A stretch of 64,000 bases of DNA. Source: CAYRYU01 sp964428355. GTDB lineage: Bacteria; Muiribacteriota; Ozemobacteria; Ozemobacterales; Ozemobacteraceae. Within the stretch, counting starts at the first letter, position 1; every line of letters begins with the position of its first letter. Shown piece after piece: positions 1 to 8,033 of this stretch. Where the stretch lies: assembly GCA_964428355.1 (NCBI GenBank), contig CAYRYU010000015.1, positions 1-64,000 on the forward strand. Reading direction: 5' to 3'. The notes under the pieces were generated by a model. That model saw only the letters and a list, made by a program, of their open reading frames with translations. It searched no databases and was not told the origin of the DNA. Made by a program: the position numbers and the translations under genes.

Positions 1-1
1 G

Positions 2-241
2 ACCATCGGGGGGCAGCCTCTCGAGAAGCTCGGATTTATGACGCGCAATCTCCGGAAAGCTCTTGACCTCGTCTCATTGGCCATTTCCGAGGGAGTCCCC
101 ATTCCCCGGGAGGCGATCCGGATTGGGCGGAAGCCGTTCGTCCCACCCCGAATCCTGCTTTTTTTCGCCAACCTGATGATGCGCTGGGAAGCATGGAAAT
201 CCGGAACGAAGGACCTGGACGCGCAACCTTACGGAAAATGA
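2..241 (+). CDS. C-terminal fragment, possibly a flavodoxin/NADPH-dependent FMN reductase-like protein
   Basis: The frame is open from the first bases of the window to a TGA at 239-241, so this is the last 79 or so residues of a gene that begins upstream. The visible part reads TIGGQPLEKLGFMTRN, a charged helix, then a basic/hydrophobic end with LLFFANLMMRWEAWKSG. A tail of this type (Phe/Asn-rich helix followed by Arg-x-x-x-x-Lys) reminds me of flavodoxin-fold NAD(P)H-dependent reductases, but no cofactor-binding motif lies in the fragment. The family call is therefore a guess. The ATG at 38 is internal to the open frame and has no clear ribosome binding site, so it is probably not the start. 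The next gene lies on the opposite strand. Confidence 0.45.
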   Translation, partial: TIGGQPLEKLGFMTRNLRKALDLVSLAISEGVPIPREAIRIGRKPFVPPRILLFFANLMMRWEAWKSGTKDLDAQPYGK

Positions 242-306
242 AAACCCATGGGGTTTCGGACAGGGGCGGGAGTTCCATGACACGGCATGGGCTGGGGAAC
301 CGGGGA

Positions 307-1527
307 TCAGGGTTTTCGGGGTTCGATGGTGAACCGGGTGAGGTCCGAAACCTGACCGGAGGCGTCGGTGGTGCGCTCCTCCTCGATCAGGCCGTGGGAG
401 CCGTACTTCGTTGCGGTCTTCGTTTTCAACTTTCCGTCACCTGAAAAGACGGTCTGTTCGATCAGCCTGCCGGAATCGTCATATTTCGATTCGAAGCGGT
501 TCTCCAGCTTGTCGTTCCGGAAAAATGATCGCCCCGTTTCCCTCCCCGCCGGGTCGAAGGTAAACGTTGCGCGGGTGCGTTCCGGATCCCCCTCCTTGAA
601 ACGAATCTCTTCGACCATCCGGTTCTGGGCGTCGAACTTGTTTTGCCGGTATTCGACGCTGCCGTCGGAATCCTGGTCGCGGAACTCGATCTGGTTTCCA
701 CGCTCGTCGTATTTGAACTTCCAGCAACTGAACCCATCTGCGAGAGGATACTGGATCTCGACGAGATTTCCCGCCGCATCGTACAGCTTGCGGGAAATGG
801 GCCTCGGAGCATCCTTTCCGGTAGCCAGGTTGTGTTCGATCTCCCGGCCCTCGGTATCGTAGACGTTGATACTGCGCGAATCCTTCTCGACCTCGAGCTC
901 CTCGGTCAGGTCGTCGACATCGTTATACTTGTATCGCCGTGTATCGGTTTTCTTCTCTTCGAGGTCATTCTCCAACTTCTCGACCAGGCGTCCCCGCTCG
1001 TCGTATTTGTAAGCTTTTTCGCTCTGAAGATTCTTGCCCCAGAAGAACCGGTCCCCGATCAGCCGGAGTTCCTTGTAGGAGTGGGTCCAGCGGGACATCA
1101 GGCTTCCATCCTCTTCCTTGTAGTTGATCTCCTCGACTGGGAGACCATCCTCGTCGAAAAGAACCTCATGCCGGAGTTGGGGTTTCTTTTCGAGCTTCCC
1201 ATCCTTCTTCGGGTAGATCCATTCCTTGCGCTTGGCAATTCGGGCGCTTTTGATCAAAGAAGCCTTCGACAGGGCCTCCAGATGGCCGGAGGGAACCATG
1301 CTCCGCTTGGGTTTCTTCGCTGCGGGCTTGGCGGAAACATTCGCGGGGCTGGTCGCGACCTTGTCCGGTTCCCCACCCCCGCATCCAAACGAAAACGATG
1401 CAACTGCCAGGATCAAAACTGCCTGAAGGGCTCGTCCGATGGGAAACTTCCTTCGTTCTCCAAAGGTATCCCATCGAGGCGCTGCCCGAAAAGCCGTTCC
1501 CAACATCCAAAAAAATCGCGATCTCAT
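307..1527 (-). CDS. Lipoprotein with RHS/YD-type repeats
   Basis: This encodes a 406-residue exported lipoprotein of unknown role. The start is set at the ATG at 1527, which has GAGG about 8 nt upstream; an in-frame GTG at 1557 has no such site. The N-terminus carries a long basic stretch and a hydrophobic helix ending in SFGC, a lipobox, followed by GGGEP and an Ala/Pro/Lys-rich linker. Most of the mature protein consists of repeats of about 20 residues of the form YDERGRLVEK, YDAAGNLVEI and YDERGNQIEF. These resemble the YD repeats of RHS proteins, but no toxin or core domain is present. An RHS-like beta-shell is possible; function is not known. A perfect 20-bp palindrome lies just upstream of its ribosome binding site. 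Confidence 0.8.
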   Translation of the reverse strand: MRSRFFWMLGTAFRAAPRWDTFGERRKFPIGRALQAVLILAVASFSFGCGGGEPDKVATSPANVSAKPAAKKPKRSMVPSGHLEALSKASLIKSARIAKRKEWIYPKKDGKLEKKPQLRHEVLFDEDGLPVEEINYKEEDGSLMSRWTHSYKELRLIGDRFFWGKNLQSEKAYKYDERGRLVEKLENDLEEKKTDTRRYKYNDVDDLTEELEVEKDSRSINVYDTEGREIEHNLATGKDAPRPISRKLYDAAGNLVEIQYPLADGFSCWKFKYDERGNQIEFRDQDSDGSVEYRQNKFDAQNRMVEEIRFKEGDPERTRATFTFDPAGRETGRSFFRNDKLENRFESKYDDSGRLIEQTVFSGDGKLKTKTATKYGSHGLIEEERTTDASGQVSDLTRFTIEPRKP

Positions 1528-1542
1528 CTGAAGCCTCTTTTC

Positions 1543-1562
1543 GCCCGGTGAGGTCACCGGGC
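1543..1562. repeat. Perfect 20-bp palindrome upstream of the YD-repeat lipoprotein
   Basis: GCCCGGTGA and TCACCGGGC (9-bp arms) are separated by GG. The element lies about 16 nt upstream of the ATG at 1527 and 133 bp downstream of the previous minus-strand stop. As RNA it would form an 8-bp GC-rich stem with a tetraloop directly before the ribosome binding site. No run of U follows on the minus strand, so it is either an operator or an attenuating hairpin rather than a classical terminator. Confidence 0.5.
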
Positions 1563-1694
1563 CGACAAAAAACGTTTTAGGCCCTGACTCCCCCTGGGTC
1601 TTTGATCCCGGATGATCAAAAGGTTTTCACCAAACCTGATTTGCCCTGTGTTTTCGCCTTCCATCCCGCTTTTTCGGACCATCACACCCGAAGT

Positions 1695-3506
1695 TCACTG
1701 GCCGGTTCCCGAGTTTCCGTTGGGGAGAGGAAGAAGGGGGACTTTTTCCTCGATCAGGGTCTTGAGCTTTTCCCTGTCCTGGGGGATCTCCTCCTTCATC
1801 TGTTGAAGAAGCTGCACGCCCTCCTCCAAGCCGACGAAGGGAATGAAGATCAGCGGATCCTGTGGCAGGCTTGCCAGCAGATGCAGGATCGCGACGGGAT
1901 CCCCATACTGCCCCAGAAATTCCCCAACCCGCTTCCAATCGTTCTTCTGCAGTTCCGAACACCGCCCGACCCATATCTTCCGGGGAAGGGCTCCGAAAGT
2001 CGATTCCTTGCCCGTGTATGTGCTCCTGACCTTGTCGATCCCCTCGGTGGTATCCGATGTGGGAGGCCCCGACATCGCCGGGGTTTCCAGGCAGAACTGT
2101 TTCCGTTTTCCGCCCAGATACCGCTTCTGGCGGCACATCGCACCAGAGAAAAGCTCCCCGACCAGGTCAGCGACCTCGATCCGGAACAATCCCGCCCCCT
2201 TCAGGCCGATCCAGAAGGTTCCCCGCCGCCCGATGTTGATCGAGGTCACGGGCACCTCCTGCAACCAGGATTCGAGCCAGGCATCCTGTTCCGGCTCGCT
2301 TTTCTTCCGGAGTTCCTGGATCGTGGGAAGGGGAACCAGCCCCGTGGAGGCCCCGGAATTGTCTATCTCGCCTTTGATGAGCCCCGCAATGTAGGCCCGG
2401 ATCCGGGTTCCCATCGTGAATGAGGAGTAGACCCTGGAATTCCGCGAGGAAGGAAGGATCTCCTGCTCCTTGGTGGAAAAGTAGGTTCTCCCCATCTCGT
2501 CCGAAAAGACAGCCGTTGCCCACCGGTCCAAAAGCTCTTTCATGTTCCGGGTCCAGATGTCGGTTTCGAAGAACCCGGTGTTCGCGGCAACGAAAACCCT
2601 CTCCTTTTCGGCCCTCAACTTCGAGGGAAGGAGCTCATCCTTTTCAACCTGCAGGGCATCGAGGAAATCCTTTCTGTCGGGTTTCGGGTTGGGCCTCGGA
2701 TTTTCCGGATCGGCCTCCGGCCGTCGGTCCGCGCCGGCAAGAAGGGATTCGATGATGAACTCGATCCGGTCTTCGGGGAAGGCTGAGGTCAGCGGTGAAC
2801 GGCTTACCGTAACCCCGTTCACCCAGTTGGAGAAGGTTTCCGAACCCACCCCGACCGCACCGAATGTTTCCCCGACGCGGACCGAAAAGCCCTGGGTCGT
2901 GCCGATCCAAAGCTTCCCATCGGCCAAAGCAAGACACTGGATCTGGTCCGAACCAAGGCCATCCTGCTGGGTGAAACGGGTTCCCGAAGGGTTCAAAAGG
3001 CCACGGGACGTTCCGATCCAGTAGCGCCCGTCGCCTTCATGTACAAGCGACAAATTGATCGAATCATCAGCCTTGCGAATGACCGTCACTTCTGAGTCAC
3101 TGAACTGATCAGCAACCCGGACGCGAATCACCCCCCCGTTCGTGGCGGCAACGATCTCTTTTGCCTGGGCATTCCAGACCAGGTGGTGGACATTGTTGTA
3201 GGGTGGAAGCCCATCCTTTTGGGGGAGCGCTTCCCACTGACGTTCCCCCCAGGTGAACTTCAGGATCCCGGAGTCGAAGGTCCCGACATAGATGTCCCCG
3301 TTTTCCCCTTCCACGATCGACGAGACCTCGTTGCTCGGGAACTCGGAACAGGTTCCGTAGAAAGCCCTGTAGGGCAACTTCTGCAGGCTCCAGAGATAGA
3401 CCCCATCCCCACCTGCATGAAGGGGAGCCAGGGAAAGCGCAATCAAGGCCGCGACCACGGCAAACCGCCGCGCGGGAAAGGACCAACCCCAATTTTTAGG
3501 ATTCAT
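1695..3506 (-). CDS. Secreted protein with two-component-regulator-type propeller repeats
   Basis: This encodes a 603-residue exported protein. The start is the ATG at 3506, preceded by AAAAGGAGA at a good distance; an in-frame extension to 3749 has no such support. Residues 1-32 form a signal peptide (MNPKNWGWSF, basic stretch, hydrophobic core, AHAGG-like cleavage region). The next 250 residues hold repeats such as GENGDIYVGTFDSGILKF, GDGRYWIGTSRGLL and DGKLWIGTTQGFSV, the pattern of the Reg_prop beta-propeller repeats found in sensor domains of hybrid kinases. A later copy, RGTFWIGLKGAGLF, suggests that the propeller closes near residue 480. No kinase or membrane anchor follows, so it is a free extracytoplasmic propeller; ligand unknown. 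The last 120 residues are not recognised. Confidence 0.75.
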   Translation of the reverse strand: MNPKNWGWSFPARRFAVVAALIALSLAPLHAGGDGVYLWSLQKLPYRAFYGTCSEFPSNEVSSIVEGENGDIYVGTFDSGILKFTWGERQWEALPQKDGLPPYNNVHHLVWNAQAKEIVAATNGGVIRVRVADQFSDSEVTVIRKADDSINLSLVHEGDGRYWIGTSRGLLNPSGTRFTQQDGLGSDQIQCLALADGKLWIGTTQGFSVRVGETFGAVGVGSETFSNWVNGVTVSRSPLTSAFPEDRIEFIIESLLAGADRRPEADPENPRPNPKPDRKDFLDALQVEKDELLPSKLRAEKERVFVAANTGFFETDIWTRNMKELLDRWATAVFSDEMGRTYFSTKEQEILPSSRNSRVYSSFTMGTRIRAYIAGLIKGEIDNSGASTGLVPLPTIQELRKKSEPEQDAWLESWLQEVPVTSINIGRRGTFWIGLKGAGLFRIEVADLVGELFSGAMCRQKRYLGGKRKQFCLETPAMSGPPTSDTTEGIDKVRSTYTGKESTFGALPRKIWVGRCSELQKNDWKRVGEFLGQYGDPVAILHLLASLPQDPLIFIPFVGLEEGVQLLQQMKEEIPQDREKLKTLIEEKVPLLPLPNGNSGTGQ

Positions 3507-3846
3507 CGATGTCTCCTTTTCGCTCACCCGCAATTCCGGAAATTCTTCAGAGGTCGCCCCCCCTTCAAGACTATACCACGCCTTCCAAGAGCGCGGGAGC
3601 CCGTTTTGCGAGGCGAGCCCCCCAAGGGCACATGGAGAAACAATGAATGAAAATGGGTTCTTGGGAAGAATGGACAAAGGAGGAAAAACGGTTACTTTTT
3701 TACCAGGAGAGGATTTCCCGGAGATTAAGACCGGGCAAGGAGTCCCCACCGAAAAAGGAAGGGGGCATTCTCACCGGCCTATCGAAGATTCTCGGTTCAC
3801 GGAATCAGGGAAAAAGCAGGGCAAGACCGTGAAAGGAGGCGATCCT
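3507..3846. other. Intergenic region between divergent genes
   Basis: This 340-bp stretch separates the minus-strand propeller gene from the plus-strand small ORF at 3847. It contains no convincing gene. An in-frame ATG at 3643 extends the small ORF upstream but has no ribosome binding site and reads as non-coding. The only clear signal is the strong Shine-Dalgarno sequence at its right end. Confidence 0.5.
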
Positions 3847-3999
3847 ATGCAAGGGTTCCATTCCATCACGAAACCGTCCTTGTCCGGGCAACGTGACCTC
3901 GATCTTCTGAGCCTGCTCTGGAGTCATCTGATGGGAACCGTCGTGCGGTTCCGATCGCTGGGAAAAGCCATCTGGAAGTGGCTTTGGGGTCACATCTGA
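3847..3999 (+). CDS. Possible small protein (50 residues), amphipathic C-terminus
   Basis: AAAGGAGG lies 7 nt upstream of the ATG, the strongest ribosome binding site in this part of the window. The ORF encodes 50 residues: a polar N-terminus, a Leu-rich centre (DLLSLLWSHLMG) and a basic, Trp-rich end (GKAIWKWLWGHI). The end would be amphipathic and membrane-active. It stands alone 54 bp before the next plus-strand ORF and could be a leader or regulatory peptide, a toxin-like peptide, or chance. I recognise no family. Support is the ribosome binding site and composition only. Confidence 0.4.
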   Translation: MQGFHSITKPSLSGQRDLDLLSLLWSHLMGTVVRFRSLGKAIWKWLWGHI

Positions 4000-4053
4000 A
4001 GGGGACCCATTTTCCGCTTCCTCCACTTCCGCGCTGGGGAAAATGGTTGTAGA

Positions 4054-5373
4054 ATGATCGCGTTCCGTTCGGGCTTTCCGGGCGGGAGAATCGGTTTTGG
4101 AGCTGAGATTGGGGTGAATCTGCGCCAGGGGGTTCTTTTTCTTTCGGGAATCCTGGTCTTTTTCGCCCTGATCTTCTTTCCGGCCTTCCGGTTCGCCACC
4201 GGAGTCCCGACCATCGAGCCTGCTCTGCTCGAAAAAGCCCTTAAGGGGCCGACCCCGCCCCAAATGATTGACCTCCGCCCCAGGGAGGAGTTCCTGGCAG
4301 GTCACATCCCCGGCGCCCGCTGGATACCCCTGGAGGGGGTGGAAGGCTACCTTTCCCGAAGGTGCATTCCACCCGAGATTCGGATCGTGGTCTGCGACCG
4401 CGATCACCCACTTCGAATTGGGGGCGCGACCGTCCAGGCCCGCCACCAGGGTGAGGTCCTCGAAACGGCTGGGGGAATGCAAGGATGGCGGAACACGGGG
4501 TTGCCGGTGGAAACGGCCGAGGTCGAAAAGATCCCACCCGTTCAATTTTCCCCTCCCTCCACGAAGCTTTCCCTGCCCTGGCAAGCGGTCGTGACATCCC
4601 TGGGTGTAATCATCAAGCCCGCATACATGCTCCTCTGCCTCGGCCTGATCGTCGTCCTCGCACGATCGAATCTCCCGTGCACGAGAATCATCGTGGCGGG
4701 CCTCGTCCTGTTCGAAACCGGGGAGACATTCTGTCTACTGGATTTCCTCCTCCGCCCCTCGGGAACGCTTGGCTTCGCCCCTCTCGAGTTCCTCCACAGC
4801 GCGGGGATGGCCACCCTGTTGGGAATCGTCCCGTGGGGCCTTTTCCGATCATTCGCTGATGGCCACTTTGCATTCATCACCATTCCCGAAATGCAGAAAG
4901 AGACCGCACGGATGACCGCCCTGGTTCTCCTGGGGACGGCGATCCTGTCAATGCTCCCCCTTTCCGTTCCCCTACGGCCCATCCATTCCGTTTGCCCGAT
5001 CTTCACGTCATCGGTGGAATACGGGTTTCCTCTCATGAACGAGTTTCTCGACGTCTGGGGTTTTTCACTTCTCGGAATCGCCTCACTTCTGACCGGAGCG
5101 GTAATGATAACCGGATGGGGACCCGCCGCGGGGAAAACGGCCGAATTTCCGATCTTCCTCGGATCGGGCTTCGTCGCCTTCGCTTTCTGGCAATCCATGC
5201 TCATCGGCCTGTTCCGCGAAACCCCTTTTTGGGGAGACATCTGGGAAGAGGCCACCGAGACGGTTATCATGTGCGGACTGCTCGGCTTTCTCCTCACTTT
5301 TCGGATACAGTTGGGCCTCACCTGGGGAAGCCCCCGTCCGCCAGACTCCGATTCGCAGAAGGCGACCAAATGA
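4054..5373 (+). CDS. Membrane protein with an extracytoplasmic or cytoplasmic rhodanese domain
   Basis: This encodes 439 residues. After one membrane helix (about residues 26-46, FLSGILVFFALIFF) comes a rhodanese domain at about 55-155: MIDLRPREEF, the GHIPGARWIPL signature, and a loop VVCDRDHPLRIGG holding the candidate catalytic Cys. That loop is longer than the usual CxxGxR. The remainder has about six or seven membrane helices. Rhodaneses carry sulfane sulfur as a Cys persulfide; here the domain is tied to a polytopic membrane part that I cannot place. The gene is first in an overlapping set with the DUF3179, small membrane and radical SAM genes. Start uncertain: a TAGAAT box at 4050-4055 overlaps the ATG at 4054, so the GTG at 4114 (GGAG upstream) may be the real start. 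Confidence 0.8.
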   Translation: MIAFRSGFPGGRIGFGAEIGVNLRQGVLFLSGILVFFALIFFPAFRFATGVPTIEPALLEKALKGPTPPQMIDLRPREEFLAGHIPGARWIPLEGVEGYLSRRCIPPEIRIVVCDRDHPLRIGGATVQARHQGEVLETAGGMQGWRNTGLPVETAEVEKIPPVQFSPPSTKLSLPWQAVVTSLGVIIKPAYMLLCLGLIVVLARSNLPCTRIIVAGLVLFETGETFCLLDFLLRPSGTLGFAPLEFLHSAGMATLLGIVPWGLFRSFADGHFAFITIPEMQKETARMTALVLLGTAILSMLPLSVPLRPIHSVCPIFTSSVEYGFPLMNEFLDVWGFSLLGIASLLTGAVMITGWGPAAGKTAEFPIFLGSGFVAFAFWQSMLIGLFRETPFWGDIWEEATETVIMCGLLGFLLTFRIQLGLTWGSPRPPDSDSQKATK

Positions 5374-6329
5374 ACCCGGAACCAAAACCCTCTTTTCTGG
5401 AACGCGCAAAGGTCATTCTCTGGAAGGATGACCGCCGGCGGATGCTGACCGTGACAGGCGGAATGCTCGTCACGAGCTGGATCCTCTTTCTCTGGCTTCC
5501 GTTCAGGGTCTGGGCACTCCAGACACTCATCAGTTTCGGGGGAAGCCGCTTCTTCATCGGCGTGGAATACTCTCCCCTCGATGGCCCGCGGTATTCCTCT
5601 TTCCCTTCGGATTCCGGCGCGGTTGCATTCGACCCCGGGGCGGAGGTCCTGGGCCTGGAAAGGAACGGCGAAAGCAAAGCCATTCCGGTCAAAAGCCTCG
5701 CGTGGAACCTCGTCCTGAACGATGTGGTGGGCCAAGAGCCTGTCCTGGTGGCCCTCTGCACGGTCGCTGACGCCGCAATGGCCTTCCGGGCGACGGTTGC
5801 CGGAAGGGTTCTGAGGTTCCGCCCGATTGGCCTGAATCGAAACAACCTGGTCCTCCAGGACCTTGAAACGGGGAGCAGGTGGCAACAGTTCACTGGACGC
5901 GCAATCAGCGGCCCCCTTTCGGGAGCCACCCTCGAGAGGATCCCCCTCGAGCGGGTTTCCCTGAAATCCTGGAGGGCAGGGCATCCTAAAAGCCTGATCC
6001 TCGAGCCTCCAGGAAAAGGAATGGAAACCACTGTTCCCCATGATACCTGCCCGATCATGAGCCACTTCCACGATGAGCCATTCCTTCTCGAGCAACCGGG
6101 CAACGAGGACTCGAGGCTGGGACGGAAGCGGCTGGTGACAGGGGTTGTCCGCTCAGACGGTTCCGCAGTTGCTTGCCCACTCGGCGAGGAAAGTTCACTC
6201 CCAGAATGCCCATCGGTCTGGTGCGGAAGGTGCTACTGGTTCGCATGGTCGGAATTCCATCCGGATACCGAACTGACAGGTGTTCATGGAAACGGGGCAG
6301 AAGGCCTCGGAATGGAGAAAATGCAATGA
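5370..6329 (+). CDS. DUF3179 domain-containing membrane-anchored protein
   Basis: The ATG overlaps the previous stop (ATGA), giving 319 residues. One membrane helix at about 26-44 is followed by a full-length DUF3179 domain. Recognisable blocks are GLERNGESKAIPVKSLAWN (usual GVEINGEARAYPLRILNWH), LNDVVGQEPVLVALC, GSRWQQFTGRAISGPLSGA, the later VTGVVRSDGSAVACPL, and the closing YWFAWSEFHPDTEL. The family normally has YCPLCG after the PVLV strand. Here it reads ALCTVAD, so one of the two paired Cys is gone. The function of DUF3179 is not established. The neighbouring rhodanese suggests, as inference only, a sulfur- or redox-related role at the membrane. Confidence 0.8.
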   Translation: MNPEPKPSFLERAKVILWKDDRRRMLTVTGGMLVTSWILFLWLPFRVWALQTLISFGGSRFFIGVEYSPLDGPRYSSFPSDSGAVAFDPGAEVLGLERNGESKAIPVKSLAWNLVLNDVVGQEPVLVALCTVADAAMAFRATVAGRVLRFRPIGLNRNNLVLQDLETGSRWQQFTGRAISGPLSGATLERIPLERVSLKSWRAGHPKSLILEPPGKGMETTVPHDTCPIMSHFHDEPFLLEQPGNEDSRLGRKRLVTGVVRSDGSAVACPLGEESSLPECPSVWCGRCYWFAWSEFHPDTELTGVHGNGAEGLGMEKMQ

Positions 6330-6556
6330 GATTGTTGTTCGCAATGATTTTCGGGCTTCTGGTGGGAGTGCTGGTCTTCGTCCTCGTGGCGGTATTGGCC
6401 TGCTTCCTCGGACTGTCCCTTTCCCGGGGAGGTGGAGACCCTTCCGGCCTTTCCCTCGCCATCTGGGGAATCGGGGGGTTGGCGAGCCTTGGCGCAGGGT
6501 TTGCCGCGGGAATCAGGACCGCCGATTCCATCTACCGTGGGGGTGATTCGGATTGA
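6326..6556 (+). CDS. Small membrane protein (76 residues)
   Basis: The ATG at 6326 overlaps the stop of the DUF3179 gene (ATGA), and the stop overlaps the start of the radical SAM gene, so it sits inside a translationally coupled set. The protein has two predicted helices: residues 3-32 (LLFAMIFGLLVGVLVFVLVA) and about 41-62 (GLSLAIWGIGGLASLGAGFA), joined by a short SRGGGDPS turn, with a charged end YRGGDSD. No homologous family recognised. Overlap at both ends makes it a real gene despite its size. Confidence 0.7.
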   Translation: MRLLFAMIFGLLVGVLVFVLVAVLACFLGLSLSRGGGDPSGLSLAIWGIGGLASLGAGFAAGIRTADSIYRGGDSD

Positions 6557-7911
6557 GTTTCCGCGTTTGCCCTGAAGAGTCCCCCCCCGGAAAAACCGGA
6601 TTCCGGAAACTTCTCAGGTGGTTCACATCAGTGCTTTCGGCCCACCCCGGAACCCACGGACTCTTTCTTCGCCTGGGACGAACGAGATTTGCGGACTCAC
6701 TTTTCGAGCGAGTAGCACGATCCATCATCGGGTCGCTGGGGTCGGGAAAAACAGATTACCACGCGATCGCCACGGCCTCGGTCTACCGTCCACCTGTCCC
6801 AGGGAGCCCTGAATCGAGAAACCTCGACGTGGAGTACCTTTCAAGCCTTGCGGGACACCCCCAGGGGCTGGGCAAGATCGCACAGGCACTCAAAAACCTC
6901 GAGTCCCTCAGTCCAGAAACCCGGACGGGGCTGTTAAAAACCTGGCTTCATGCGGCTTTGGTAACTAGCACTTCCCGGGACGCGTTTTTCCTTCGGCGGG
7001 TGGCCCCACCCGGACTCAGGCCAATCGACGCGGTGGTTGCGGCCTTCGGAGGTTGCGGGCTGAGGTGTCGGGGATGCCACTACCGCGCCGACCTGGATGG
7101 AAGGGACGCGAATCCCCTGCGTCTGAACCATGTCATTCGTGAACTCAACAGGCTCGATGTCTACCATGTCCTTTTGGCTGGAAAGGGGGAACCCTTCCAT
7201 TCTGAACGGGCTCGAGAAGCCCTGTTTTCGGTGGCCAACCGCCATCCCCAGATCTTTTTCACCGTTTTTACAAACGGAATGGAGGTAACGGAAAAGGATC
7301 TGGCAAAGCTCGAAGCATCCGCGAACATTCTTCCCACAGTCAGCATCGACGGCCCTGCCCCGGTCAATGATTGGCGACGCGGTCGGGGAGTGCATTCAAG
7401 GGTTGTCGGTCTCATGCGCGAAATGCGGAAGAGGGGAATCTTCTTCGGATTCATCTCCACCGTGTTTTCCCAGAACGTTGACCATGTCACGAATCCGGAA
7501 TTCGCTGAGGAAATGGCCGAACTCGGGTGCCAGGTGGGTTTCTACTCCCAGTTCGTCCCGCCCCCAGGCGGGGGGTTCCCCGATATGGCTCTGTCTCCGG
7601 AACGCCGAAGACGTTTCTCATCCGAGATCCGGACCCTGGATGAGACAGCCCCAATTCCCCTGATCGACATCGACGGCAGCGAAGTGCGTTTTGGATGCCG
7701 GGCTCGGCGGGGAGCAACCATCTACGTGGATGCCTTGACCGGTGGAGTCTCCCCATGCATCAGGGCTACCCTTGGCCCTGACCGGTTCAATCTTTTCCAA
7801 CATCCGGAACCCGGCGGGCTCGGTCTGATCCTTGGTTCACAGGAGTTCCTGGCGGAACGTCGCCGTCTTCCCGAATCGGGCACCTGTATCGCTTTCGACC
7901 GGGATCCCTGA
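6553..7911 (+). CDS. Radical SAM protein
   Basis: This encodes 452 residues from a TTG that overlaps the previous stop. The radical SAM cluster motif is C168-GLR-C172-RG-C175 (CxxxCxxC). It is followed by LAGKGEPF (the glycine-rich SAM-binding strand), a TVFTNGMEV strand and a TVSIDGPA strand, typical of the SPASM/MoaA-like half-barrel. Two further Cys (FGCRARRG and VSPCIRA) near residue 380-400 could bind an auxiliary cluster. The first 130 residues are a helical region not found in small family members. Substrate is not evident. The coupled genes (rhodanese, DUF3179) hint at a sulfur- or protein-modifying role, which is inference. Followed by a strong hairpin at 8000-8022. Confidence 0.85.
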   Translation: MSFRVCPEESPPGKTGFRKLLRWFTSVLSAHPGTHGLFLRLGRTRFADSLFERVARSIIGSLGSGKTDYHAIATASVYRPPVPGSPESRNLDVEYLSSLAGHPQGLGKIAQALKNLESLSPETRTGLLKTWLHAALVTSTSRDAFFLRRVAPPGLRPIDAVVAAFGGCGLRCRGCHYRADLDGRDANPLRLNHVIRELNRLDVYHVLLAGKGEPFHSERAREALFSVANRHPQIFFTVFTNGMEVTEKDLAKLEASANILPTVSIDGPAPVNDWRRGRGVHSRVVGLMREMRKRGIFFGFISTVFSQNVDHVTNPEFAEEMAELGCQVGFYSQFVPPPGGGFPDMALSPERRRRFSSEIRTLDETAPIPLIDIDGSEVRFGCRARRGATIYVDALTGGVSPCIRATLGPDRFNLFQHPEPGGLGLILGSQEFLAERRRLPESGTCIAFDRDP

Positions 7912-7999
7912 AACCCCTGGCAAAAAGCCGGAAAGGAAAAACCCCCACATTGCCCACGGAGAATTCCGCGGTCACGTGAGGGCGTCAGGTTCAAGGCCT

Positions 8000-8022
8000 T
8001 GGCCGGGGAGCGACCCCGGCCA
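8000..8022. terminator. GC-rich hairpin between convergent genes
   Basis: TGGCCGGGG and CCCCGGCCA form a 9-bp stem around the loop AGCGA. It lies between the end of the radical SAM gene (plus) and the end of a minus-strand gene, where a shared terminator is expected. Neither side has a T-run, so it may only block exonucleases or act with a termination factor. Confidence 0.45.
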
Positions 8023-8033
8023 TGGTCAGGAAC

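Noticed and set aside
643..1551. Plus-strand ORF of 302 codons
   Set aside because: It lies antisense to the YD-repeat lipoprotein and has no ribosome binding site or recognisable motif; it is a GC-rich shadow frame.
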